Below the pieces are notes generated by a model. The model was given only the letters and a program-made list of their open reading frames with translations, had not been told where the DNA came from and searched no databases. From Ophiosphaerella korrae (lineage: Eukaryota; Ascomycota; Dothideomycetes; Pleosporales; Phaeosphaeriaceae), in the NCBI GenBank assembly GCA_028456385.1, contig JALNQF010000067.1, positions 1-64,000 of the forward strand: DNA of 64,000 nt, given 5' to 3'. Shown here piece by piece: positions 21,759-32,030 of this stretch. Both the position numbers and the translations under genes were made by a program. Position 1 is the stretch's first letter. Each line of letters opens with the position of its first letter.

Positions 21759-23490
21759 ATGGGTGGTGGCACTTCCATTTGGGTCTCTCCTGAAGCGAGG
21801 AATGATCCTCGTGAAATCTTCAATGGTCGCCTTGCGTACACAGCAACGACGATAGCATTTGCTGGCTGTGCGTATGGGTTTGATCAAGGAAACATTGGCG
21901 GCGTACTCACTCTCCCGACATTCAAACATGCCCTTGGACTTGATAGGCTGAATAAAGAGGCTGTGGATCATCGCGCTGGCAATATCGCTTCATTAAGTAT
22001 GTTCGATTCAGTGTGTTAAGAGAAGAGGCTAACATATAGCAGTGGCTGCTGATGGTGCAGCAGGAGCCTTAATCAGTGCTCCGTTCGCCGACTTCCTTGG
22101 TCGACGATGGTCTATGATGCTCTATGGTCTCGTCTACCTTCTTGGCTGCGCATTTCAAGAAGTTCCCCATCTCGAACTGTTCTACGCTGGCCGATTTTTG
22201 GCAGGTGTAGCTATTGGTGCAATGTCATCCGGTGCCCCACAATTCCTTTCGGAGAACTCTCCCAGGTCCATACGCGGGTCTATGACATGTCTATACAATC
22301 TTATGATCATCTTGACCCTCTCGCTTGCTTTCTGGACCAACTATGGTGTGTCGAGGTGGAAAAACGTCAATAAAACAGACAACCTCCAATGGCAGTTGGC
22401 ACTTGGGTAAGTTCAAGACCTTCATTTAATCTCAAAAGATGAACTAACAAGTTTATTCAGGATTCAACTGATACCTGGCGCTTTCATGGTTTGCATGCTG
22501 CCATTTGTTGTCGAAACGCCTCGCGCGCTGATCGCCCGTGGAAAACGTGATGAGGGCCTTCGAAACATGATGAGGATGCGAAAGCTCCCAGAATCTCATC
22601 CATATTTGCAGCAAGAATATATGGAAGTTTGTGCGCAAGTTGATGCCGAACAAGAGGCATCTGCTGGCCGCAACTATTGGCTCGTCATCAAAGACATCGC
22701 ACTCGTCCCCAGCAACAGGCGCCGGTTCTTCTTAGCCATTATGCTTTTCCTATTCCATAAATTCACTGGCACCGACAGTCTCAATTATTTCGCCCCCGAA
22801 ATACTCTCAATGATCGGCGTGAAACCAGGTTCACAAGCATTGCTTACGACTGGCGTTTATGGGGTGGTCAAACTAGCAACGGTAATCATCTACGTTGTAT
22901 TCATCGTCGATCGTGTTGGCCGCCGGCTTCCTCTTCTAATCGGAGCCTGCCTCCAGGCATCTGCAATGTTGTACATCGCTCTATATGTCCGATTCGCGAA
23001 ACCAGAGCATGGCGGCGGCACTCCAGCAGGAGGCATAATCGGTATCGTGCGGATTTATATCTATGCATTTGGCTGGAGCTTCGGCCACAGCGTGGCTTGT
23101 TACGTTGTCGCAGCCGAAATCTTTCCATCTCGAATCCGTTCGTTCTGTATGGCTTGGTGTTTCTTCACGAACTGGATTGTGGACTTCGGAATCACCAAGG
23201 CTACTCCTTCTATGATGAGGCATATGGGCTGGGGTACCTTCCTTCTGTATGCCGTTCTAACCTATATTGGGGTGGTGTTCATTTATTTCTGCATGCCGGA
23301 GATGAAGGGACGGTCAATCGAATCCATGGATGATCTCTTCCAGTATTCTATTTGGACCATGGACAAACGAGCTTATCCAACTGAAGAGGAGAAGGTGCGG
23401 CATGATGTAGGAGAGATATACCATGGGGACGTAAAACATCTGGATGAAGAGGCGAAACGCGAAACGGTTCACACAGAAAAGGTAAACTAG
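21759..23490 (+). CDS. MFS sugar / quinate-type transporter
   Basis: Exons 21759-21996, 22040-22406 and 22461-23490 give 544 residues, standard for fungal 12-TM sugar porters. Visible family marks are YGFDQGNIGGVLTLP after TM1, DFLGRRWSMM between TM2 and TM3, GRFLAGVAIGAMSSGAPQFL around TM4, VVETPRALIARGK after TM6, FTGTDSLNYFAPEIL at TM7, DRVGRRLPLLIG between TM8 and TM9, and PEMKGRSIESMDDLF after TM12. The last is the PETKG-type signature. It should import a sugar, sugar acid or cyclitol across the plasma membrane by proton symport. The frame is intact, in contrast with the genes downstream. Substrate is inferred only from context. Confidence 0.92.
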
Positions 23491-23903
23491 GTGAAATTAT
23501 CTGCCTGGTAGCCAAGTAATCAGGGTAACCGAAAAAGGCATTGATATGGCATAAGATAATAATGAGGCAATAAATCATATCTCTTCCAGTATTTACTTAT
23601 AGGCTTCTTAAAGTCTGGCAATTTGAAATTTGAGTAGTCGTGAAACCAATTAAATGTGTACAAGACAAAAAGCCCTTTGATGTTTGACTTTGAATTTGTA
23701 GAATCCAATGATATAAGCAGCAAATCATGTTAAGATTTGATTACACTAAGCTATGCATATCCAGGTTGCAGTCGGTGTTCTCGCCGATGTCAGAAGTAGA
23801 TGGAAGATAGAAGATTTTTCTCTCATCAATAGGGACCATGAAGCATTAAAGGTTTACGTGAACACTAAATTCAATATTGGCAACATATGACACTTAATAA
23901 GCC
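23491..23903. other. Spacer between MFS and aldo-keto reductase genes
   Basis: About 410 bases, A/T-leaning, with no gene recognised. It contains the MFS 3' end and the promoter of the reductase gene. Confidence 0.4.
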
Positions 23904-24988
23904 ATGGTATTTCATCAAAAAACCTTCACATTAAACACAGGGGCGCAGATTCCAACAGTGGTTAGTAAATTCAACCGTTCAATGAAGATTGGCTAAGGCA
24001 AATTTGAAGGGATTCGGTACATGGCAAGCCGCTCTAGGAGGTACAAAACCCATGTAATCGTAAGCAGGGCGTCACACACTAATATCACAAATAGAAGCAG
24101 GACGAGCTGTACAAACTGCGATTAGAAGCGGCTACCGACATTTAGATTGCGCGCCTTTATGTACGATGCAGGCATCCAGATGTAATCTACAGAATTGCTC
24201 ATATAGTTATAGACTAGAATAAACGAGAAATTGGCTCAGCTCTTGCGGAAGTCTTGAGAGAATCATCGATCAAACGCTCCGACGTCTTTACTACTACCAA
24301 ACTATGGTCGTCACAGCATTCACAAGTTGAATCTGCACTCAAGAAATCACTCACAGACCTTCAACTGGACTACGCAGATCTATACTTGATGCATTGGCCA
24401 GTGTCTCTTCCTCCAAATGATGCCTCAGCCGCCAACTTCGGCAAAGAAGACCGCACGATACACGCCTCGGATTGGGGCTTCACGAAAGCATGGGCTGAAA
24501 TGGAGAAAGTATTGGAAAAGGGTCTGACGAAAGCTATCGGTGTCGCTAACTTTTCAACTGTCGACCTTGAAAAACTTTTGAAAACAGCTCGCGTAACTCC
24601 AGCGGTCAATCAGACTGAGCTTCACCCTCTTTTACCCCAAAACAAACTGAATGCGTTTTGCAAAACACATGGGATTCATCAAACAGCCTTTGGACCGCTT
24701 GGTGGCAAGGGCTCCACTCTTCACTCGCATCCCATCGTGTTGAAAATCGCCGAAATCAAAAATGGTACATCGGCCCAGGTATTGCTGTCTTGGGGCGTGA
24801 GTCGGGGATGGAGCGTGATCCCAAAGAGTGTAACAGAAGAAAGGATCCAAACAAATCTTCGAGTCTTCCAACTGAACGAGGAGGAGATGAAGCAGCTAGA
24901 CCAGCTCGCGGAGTCGGAAGGGAGAAGATTCAACAGGCCAAATTGGGGCACAATTGTATTCCATGATGATGATCAAAGCGTCACATGA
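23904..24988 (+). pseudogene. Aldo-keto reductase with in-frame stop (probable pseudogene)
   Basis: Four exons fit the family: 23904-23960, 24010-24040, 24095-24160 and 24213-24988. Early exons encode TLNTGAQIPTV, then GFGTWQAAL, then AIRSGYRHLDCAP with the catalytic Asp. The remainder encodes the catalytic Lys region (TTTKLWSSQHS), the catalytic His (LYLMHWPVS), the substrate/NADP strand (TPAVNQTELHPLL) and the NADP-phosphate-binding block IPKSVTEERIQTN. At the start of exon 4 the family's Y-x-N motif is read as Tyr, then TAG (24215-24217), then Asn-Lys-Arg-Glu-Ile-Gly, so a nonsense change interrupts the protein right after the catalytic Tyr. Neither available acceptor avoids a stop. A shortened product from about 24,254 would lack the Asp and Tyr. 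The rest of the frame is clean, so the lesion is probably recent, unless splicing is unusual. Confidence 0.72.
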
Positions 24989-25201
24989 GGAGCATCGCAT
25001 GTAAAGTTTGTGCCTTGCGGATGGTTTATCTAAAACCTAATTTCTTCAGTACGAGCTTGATATGACTTGACTTCTATCTATCGTAACCTAGATAAAAAAA
25101 AACCCCCCATTTGATTTCGCGTGAAATAAACACTTTTCAGCCAATCGTGAGGTACACATTACGTGCAGTCGCCATACTTGCTCCACGCAACCCAACCCCT
25201 C

Positions 25202-27545
25202 ATGTATTCAATGGCTGCGGAGATCAGCCCGAAAAGAATTCCTGGTCCCGAGGTTCATGGGCAGAGGCCAGGCGCAACTTCAACACCAGCATTAGAACTC
25301 AAGATATCTAAGCGGACGTGGTCACAGACAAAAGAAAATGCTCCGGAATTATTGGTATCGCCAACGGCGCGACAACATAACTCTTCCACGTCTGCTGTAT
25401 CAATGCCGACTCCTTCCATCTCGCGGAAGGTAAAGGCATGCGCTGCATGTCGAAAGCAGAAGGTGATCCCTCGCAAAGAAGTCCGATGCAAGCTTTCGCT
25501 AACAAGGCTGACAGATCAAATGTATCATGGAGGAAAGCGGTCCCCCATGCAAGAGATGTACAGAACGTAATTTATCGTGTATGCTGAATAAGAGTCTTCA
25601 GACGCTGATTGAGGAGCGTTCCCAGTATGTAATTATTGAATCCCGTCACTCAAACCGAAACTTTTGTCTCGAGTGCATTGCGTAATGGCCATTCTCATAG
25701 CATGTTCATACCGATTGAGAACCGCTTGAGTGGCTCTGAGACAACGCAATTATCATACGGGTCACTGACGGACCTTAGATGGAAGACTACCGTCGCTGGA
25801 GATCTTGAACACATGCATACAGCATTACAAGATGTTCTTGCAAGACTATCGCTGCCGCCGTTGTCTCCTTTACAAATTGTCGCCAACAGCAGGGAGTATG
25901 GTCCTTCACCAAATGAGGATGCTGTGTACCGCGACGATCTAGGCCCGTCTTGCGACAACTCTCCTCGAGTATCCCCTCAAGATGATGCCCTTCCCCATGT
26001 ACCCATTGAGTCGCTTTACCAAATCACACGATTGAGAGCCCTCCGCTCAGATGATACCGTTGCCGAGTCACAGGCTCAGCCACAACAATCGCCATCGCAA
26101 CAGATCAATGACTTCATTTCCCAAGGCCTCGTTCGAGTAGAAGATGCAGAGCGTCTGGTGAATCTCTATGTTAACCGAATTGATCATTTCATGTACACGA
26201 TTGGAGGACGCAAATACCGCGACCTTGAAAGTCTTCGCCGTGGCTCCCCAATTTTAACCGCAGTGATCTGCACAGTTGCCGCCCTACACGACCCAATGAG
26301 TAACCACTTATATGCTGTGTGTGGCCGTGAGTTTCGGCGACTTATGGCAGCATCCATGTTTGCTCGTCGGGTAAACCTAGATCACATGCGCGCAATGTGC
26401 ATCGGCTCCTACTGGCTTCACGATATATCGTGGACTCTATCAGGTTATGCTATTCGGAGAGCAACCGAAGACAATCTAAGCAACAACTTCCATCGTGTTC
26501 TAACCGACAATAACGAGGACGCCATGGACTGTATGCGCATCTGGTACATTCTGTATATCTGCGACCACCACCTTTCGATTCTTTATGGCCGAGCATCTAT
26601 TGTTCGAGAAGATGCATCAATTATCGGTCGGGAGGACCCGACGAAGCGCTCAGTGTTCACTGAATCAGACAAACGTCTCGTCAGCCAGATGGCACTACTT
26701 ATGATTATGAGTAATGTCCGCGAATTGTTCGGTCCAGATATAGGTGAACCAGTACCTCGAGCCTTTACCTCGCAAATGACAAGTTTTAGTCAAAGAATCG
26801 ATCAGTTGATGGGAACGTGGACGACTGAGTTACTAAGTAATTTGATTGTTCTAATGCATAATATGATGGCATGCTGACTAGAACAGAGCTTCACTAATTC
26901 ATCGGGGAATTTCCTACCAAGGGCGTAATCCTGCATCACCACCTCGCCAAGCTGCATTTGCACTCGCACGTTTTTCGTGGCCTTAAAGGCGGACAAGTCC
27001 CCGCATATTTTCGAGAGAATGCTGTAGCGGCGGTATCGGCTGCAACATCGATTGTTGAGATGCTACTCAACGACCATGATATCTACGGCGGTCTTGTTGG
27101 AATCCCGCATTACATACACTCTATGATTGCCTTCGCCTGTGTTTTCCTCTTAAAAGTTGCTGCCCTGCACAAAGACCAGTATATCGAAGATGCGGTCGTG
27201 CTTGATTTTACATCAAAGGTCGTGCAACAATTCAGATCCACTGCAGTTGGAAAGCACCATTTGGTCCATCTCATGGCCGATGGACTGGAGAGGATGGCAG
27301 CATCAAAAATCAAAAGCCCAACAGCACTTCAAAATATCCCGATGGATATCAGGGTAGGCCAGACTGGCATGCATTACATGAACGAAGGCGTCACCGTTCT
27401 ACCCAATATGACGAACGGCAATGAGATGTACGGCACTGGGATGTTAGGCAACGCTTTTGAGGATGATTCAAACCTTTCCACGATGCCATTCTTACACTTT
27501 GATTCTGGAGATTATGACTTCAATTTTGCTGGATTTGGTCTATGA
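25202..27545 (+). pseudogene. Zn2Cys6 transcription factor with probable frameshift
   Basis: Exon 1 is 25202-25462 and exon 2 is 25515-25624. Splicing the 52-nt intron builds a perfect Zn2Cys6 cluster: CAACRKQKIKC, eight residues, then CKRC and TERNLSC. A probable 154-nt intron (25625-25778) joins IEERSQ to WKTTVAGDLEHMH. The middle region, to about 26,830, reads through cleanly. Around 26,837-26,930 an intron (GTAATT donor or GTTACT donor, acceptor near 26,881) is followed by a reading-frame conflict. Downstream protein VILHHHLAKLHLHSHVFRGL is only reached by removing one base, for example in the GGG at 26922-26924. The rest to 27545 is open and typical of fungal-specific transcription factors. 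The upstream ATG at 25202 is chosen; 25211 is possible. The stop lies only 22 bases from the stop of the convergent dehydrogenase-like gene. It was probably the local pathway regulator. Confidence 0.7.
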
Positions 27546-27567
27546 GAAGTACTGTTGCGGGGTGATA

Positions 27568-28544
27568 TCACGGTTTTAGAGCTACTACAAAGCTCTCCAC
27601 CTCTTCTTGAAGGCTAATGTCTTTATTCATGCCTAAATTCGTTGCGACTGAAATGTCAAATCTCGCTGGCCAACTCGCGACAATAGCCTCTACCTTGGGA
27701 TCTCGCTTTTCCTCCACGAGACTTCGCGCTCCGGGCCCACCCACTGCTTCAAGGACATCCAAAAGTTGTCCAACTTTAATAGTTTGGCCCGGCAAATTCA
27801 CCCACTCGACTCTTGTTCCCAAACCTCTCCTTCAGCACATCTTTGATCGCAACAAGATTCTTGACGACCGTCTTCGGCGAACAAATCCACATTTCCAACT
27901 CGCGATTGACCGGCAGTACACTCTTATCCCCCTTTAGTGGCTCCCGCACAATCCCCGATGCAAAACTCGAGGCTGCAGCTGATGGTGCGCCTGGTCTTAC
28001 AATTACTGTTGGAAGACGCACTACTCGTCCATCAATGAGGCCTCTCCTTGAGAAGCCGTTGACTAGCGTCTCGATGATCAACTTCTGTGCCCCATAGCTG
28101 GACTGAGGAAGAGGGATAGTGCTCTCGCTGACTACGTCGCTCAACTTCTCAGTTGGTCCATAGATGGCGAGAGATGAAGGAAACACGGCGATGACGCCAG
28201 GTTGGTTTTTACGGAGGTAGTCGAGTACGAAGCGATGTGAATCGATATTGACGGTTAGACCGAGTTCGAGATTTGCTTCGGCGCCGCCAGACATGATGCC
28301 GTGGAGCAGATAGCATGCGTGCCATTTTTGGCTCGAGAGTAATGTGTCTACTGCAGAGGTGTCTGTAAGATGGGCTGATACTGATTCTAAGCGGGAAGAG
28401 GATAGTTTGGGGGTTAGGCGGGATGAAAACGTCGGCAAGAACGAGACGTGTATCTGGCTCAGCGGCGAGAAGGGCAAAGGCAAGTTCCTGCCCAATGAAT
28501 CCACCAGCACCGGTGATGAGTATGCGCTTTGCCGTGTTACTCAT
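27568..28544 (-). pseudogene. NAD-dependent epimerase/dehydrogenase (D-erythronate dehydrogenase-like), two frameshifts
   Basis: The start at 28544 encodes SNTAKRILITGAGGFIGQEL, a Rossmann GxxGxxG of the extended SDR family, then TRLVLADVFIPPNP. The frame is then lost at a run of five C on the coding strand (28413-28409) and continues in another frame from LSSSRLESVSAHLTD. Family motifs follow: HGIMSGGAEANLELG, SSLAIYGP, the catalytic YxxxK as SYGAQK, and RLPTVIVRPGAPSAAASSF. A second frame change at GGG (27820-27818) is needed to reach TRVEWVNLPGQTIKV and the C-terminus at 27568. Each lesion is one extra base in a homopolymer. The overall architecture (about 320 residues when joined) matches DenD-type D-erythronate dehydrogenases. 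It is either a pseudogene or the sequence has homopolymer errors. Confidence 0.75.
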
Positions 28545-29112
28545 TATGCGAGGCTTCAAAGTGGAAATATGCTATATGATTGACAAAGATAGTGATACGT
28601 TTATCAACACACAGTGGTATCTAATCATTTGTACTATCTAGTAACACTTCACTCTACCAGTCATGCCTAGGCTCAGGCACGAATGCCGACTTAGTTCGCC
28701 TTCACTATCATGCCACTAACTCGTTTGGCTAAGATTCCACCCTTCCAGATGTACCGGCGAGAAGCCCGAACGTGACTACATCGCGTTAAACCAGAATAAG
28801 CAACCGGTATTAGTTAGTCCCGACAGGGCCAAGGATCCTTGATTCGGAAATAGAGGAGGACTAGTCTGCGTATAGTCGGACGCCATCCCAGATCGTTTTT
28901 GTACAACGTTCACTTCACTCATCGAAAACCATATGTCCACAACAATATCAACACTGAGAAACCATACACCATACCGCCACAAAGCCTTCAGTCCTCGGCA
29001 TAACCTAGCCACCTTAACCAGTATATCAGACTACATAAACTCCAAACGCATTTCCATAATTGGTCCAACATATATCCTCACAACTACTGCAACACAAGAC
29101 CTTTAACCCACC
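28545..29112. other. Divergent spacer between dehydrogenase-like and second reductase genes
   Basis: About 570 bases with no supported gene. It probably contained both promoters. Confidence 0.4.
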
Positions 29113-30149
29113 ATGACCTCACCCCACCCCACCCCACCAAACGCCCCAGACCCTTCACCCTCACCCTCACCCTCACCCTCCCTCCCCAAAATGCAATACG
29201 CCCGCCTCGGCACCTCGGGCCTCAAAACGTTGCGCATAATCCTCGGCTGCATGGCCTTTGGCAAACCCACCTGGGCCGGCTCCCCCCCTGGACACTCGCC
29301 GAACCCCAAAGCCTAGAGATAATCAAGCGCGCGCCTACGACCTCGGCATCAACACCTGGGACACAGCCAACACATACTCCAACGGCGCCAGCGAGCTGAT
29401 TCTCGGGCGCGCACTGCAGCGGCTCGCCATCCCCCCCCCCCCGTTCCAAAATCGTCATCATGACAAAGCTGTATTATCCCGTTCATGCAAGACGATTCGC
29501 GCCCGCAGCCGCCGGATGCGTACGCGCACGAGCTGGTCAACCAGATGGGGCTGGGCCGCGCAAAGGTGCACCGGCTGGACCACGACACGGGCGCGGGGGG
29601 AGGTGATGCGGGCGCTGCACGACTTGGTGTGCATGGGCAAGGTGCGGTATCTGGGGGCGTCGTCGATGCGGGCGTGGGAGTTTGCGAAGCTGCAGTATAC
29701 GGCGAGGATGAATGGGGTGGACGGGGTTTGTGAGTATGCAGCCGTTTTATTAATTTGTTGTATCGCGAGGAGGAGGAGAGGGAGATGCTGCCGTTTTGTA
29801 GGGATCAGGGGGTTGGCGTGGTGCCGTGGCCGCCGTTGGCGAGGGGGTTGTTGGGGAGGCCGGTTGGGGACGGAGAGGGCGGAGGCGGATGTGAAGACGG
29901 GGAAGTGGTTTGGGGGATGCGAATTTGGAGATTGTGGATAGGGTAGAGGAGGTGGCGAGGAGGAAGGGGGTGAGTATGGCGAGTGTGGCGACGGCGTGGG
30001 TGTTGAGTAAGGGTTGTGCGCCTATTGTTGGGTTGACGAGTGTTGAGCGGGTAGAGCAGATTGTGGAGGCGTTTACTGTGGAGTTGTCTGAGGAGGATTG
30101 TCGGTATCTTGAAGAAGGATATCGGCCGAGGGAGGTTCAGGCGATATAG
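29113..30149 (+). pseudogene. Second aldo-keto reductase, heavily degraded
   Basis: The family start MQYARLGTSGLKTLRIILG lies at 29191; an upstream in-frame ATG at 29113 adds a Pro/Ser-rich repeat leader. Reading then needs frame changes at C-runs near 29281-29288, at GCGCGC near 29331-29336, and at the twelve C's near 29430-29441. After the last, KIVIMTKLYYPV appears. After ELVNQMGLGR the segment that normally contains the long helix and TDYIDLYQI is missing, joining directly to HRLDHD. ALHDLVCMGKVRYLGASSM follows in yet another frame. [19 protein letters not shown] and [12 protein letters not shown] lie near 29,750-29,860, and the C-terminus VSMASVATAWVLSKGCAPI ends at 30149. This is a YajO/versiconal-reductase-like AKR that can no longer be translated. 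C- and G-runs dominate the lesions. Confidence 0.78.
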
Positions 30150-30680
30150 GTAGTTGGCAATGTATAAGATATTATCGAAGTATGACTTTGTGTGTCTACA
30201 TCTCAGAATAAAGCTGTCATCAACCAAAGTAAAAACCTGTTTTCTATTACTACTTTTTTGATTTCCAAACTCAAAAAGAGTTAGAGACTTGTACCTGTAA
30301 ACCCAACAATGAACCATTCCCACAACCTTCATAAGAAAAACTTGCCGAAACAAGTAATTTTTTACCTCCCTCCAAAGTACAAAGTCAAACAGTTCCCAAC
30401 ACCCCGCATTCAACCACCAATCCAACCCGAGTCAATCCCACCGGCCTTCTCTCCGCAAGTGTAGTCTCCACCCCACCACCCCCAAACTAGCGTACCCGTC
30501 ACGCCCGTGTACTCCGCCCTACTCGCTCATGTCCCAAATGTAAACTAAATAGCCCAAAACACCGCCACACCAGGCCCTCTCCTAAATCCCAGCCATTTCC
30601 CCAACCCAACCAACACCGCGCTCCCAGCTCCAATCCTAGAAAAGAAAAAGAGCAGGATTTATTCAACCAACTTTGACACA
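30150..30680. other. Spacer upstream of DapA-family gene
   Basis: 530 bases between the reductase pseudogene and the aldolase start. The minus-strand frames here are shadows. No repeat was noticed. Confidence 0.4.
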
Positions 30681-31865
30681 ATGCCAATCTCCAAATCCGC
30701 CCTCCCGGCAAAGGGCAAAATGCTCCCACCAGGCGTGTACACACCAGTCATAACGCTGTACAAGGCGGGCAGAAGCCAAGAAATCGACCTGGACGCCATG
30801 TACAAACACTGCCAGTACCTAGTTCGGGGCGGGATGCACGGGCTGGTGTATCAAGGTGCGTCTTCCATGGCCAACCCCCACGCGCAATCTGTGCCCAACC
30901 AATCAACCAAGCAAGGCGTCAAACTAATTGACCAGGAACAAACGGCGAAGCAGTCCTTTTGACGCGCCCAGAACGCGTGCAGATTCTGCGCATGGCGCGG
31001 CGCGCGGTGACAGATTTGGGCGTACCCGAGTATCCGATCGTCGCGGGGATAAGTGCAGAGAGCACGAATGGAAGCATTGAGCTGGGTCAGGACGCGGTGG
31101 AAGCCGGGGCGAGTTTTGGGCTGCTTTTGCCGCCGAGTTATTGGACCAAGGCGATTGGGGAAGAGGCGTCGTATGGGTTTTATAGGGATGTTGCGGGGGC
31201 GGTGGGGATGCCGATTGTGTGTTATAACGTGAGTTTTTTTTTTTTTTTTTTGGTTTTCGAATTTTGGATTTGTTGCAATGCGTATGGTTTGGAGGGGTTT
31301 GGAGAGAGAGAGAGGCTGATTTTTGCAGTTTCTGTTAGACCGCAGCTCTACTCCACTGCGCCAAACAAACCCAAAAAGGTAGATGAGTATTCAACAACGT
31401 TGAATACCGGAGTAGAACAGTATATATCGTTACAAAGGCTCACTGGCCCTTGGCTCTCGGCTTGGCATGCGCCAATCGCAATACTACTACAGCCCTGCGG
31501 GCCTTGTAGGCGCCGAAGCCTAACAGTTTCCTCAAGTTACGCCTGGGCAGGATCTTACGTCGGATGATTTGATTGCACTGGCTCAACATCCGAATATCGT
31601 GGCTGCGAAACTTAGCTGCGCCAATGTCGGGAAAGCGATACGGGTAACGTCGAAATTTGCCCCAGAGCAGTTTTCAGTCTTTGGAGGGTCGTCAGATTTT
31701 CTGTTTCCAACCTTGGAGGCTGGGGTGGAGAAGGAGGCGTTTTTCCCAAGGAGGCCGTATTTGCCGCCGAATGAGAAGATGCAGGCGTGGACTGCAGATG
31801 TCATGGGAGTCTTATTAGAAGAGGAAGCGGCGATTCCAGAGAAGGCGTTTGGAAAGCAAGCCTGA
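30681..31865 (+). CDS. DapA/NAL-family 2-oxo acid aldolase with inserted LTR and internal deletion
   Basis: Exons 30681-30855, 30936-31228 and 31527-31865 give 268 residues, about 50-60 fewer than usual (about 310-330). Family marks are GVYTPVITLY, LVYQGTNGEAVLLTRPERV (GTTGE-type motif), AGISAESTNGSIELGQDA, the catalytic-Tyr strand GMPIVCYNFPQVTPG, and Schiff-base Lys in VAAKLSCANVGK. After FPTLEAG the protein jumps to RRPYLPP, so roughly 60-70 codons of the C-terminal helices are lost in frame near 31,715-31,750. The second intron (31229-31526, 298 nt) contains a 193-bp solo-LTR-like insertion; without it the intron would be a normal 100 nt. Because the insertion's edge re-forms CAG at the same exon start, correct splicing remains possible. 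Enzymes of this family cleave 2-keto-3-deoxy sugar acids or sialic acids to pyruvate plus an aldehyde. Activity of the shortened product is doubtful. Confidence 0.75.
31333..31525. mobile_element. Solo-LTR-like insertion inside aldolase intron
   Basis: A 193-bp segment begins TGTTAGACC and ends GCCTAACA, so it has the TG...CA ends and short inverted TGTTAG/CTAACA termini of an LTR. It is flanked by a perfect 5-bp duplication GTTTC (31328-31332 and 31526-31530). It contains a TATA-like AGTATATAT. It shares nothing obvious with the 425-bp LTRs of the RIP island and is not RIP-converted. No internal retroelement sequence is present, so it is a solo LTR or a small LTR-type element. Confidence 0.88.
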
Positions 31866-32030
31866 CGATTTGTAGACGTAGTTCTAGTTCTCTGAATGGT
31901 TTGCAGCTAGTCATGTTCGACATGGGTTTGGTGGCGTTGGCGAGTCAGTGACGGTACATTTAGCTGACGTCTCGACCTACTCCAGACGACAGTTCTTACA
32001 CTCTTTGGCTGCATCACAGGGCAAATCACA

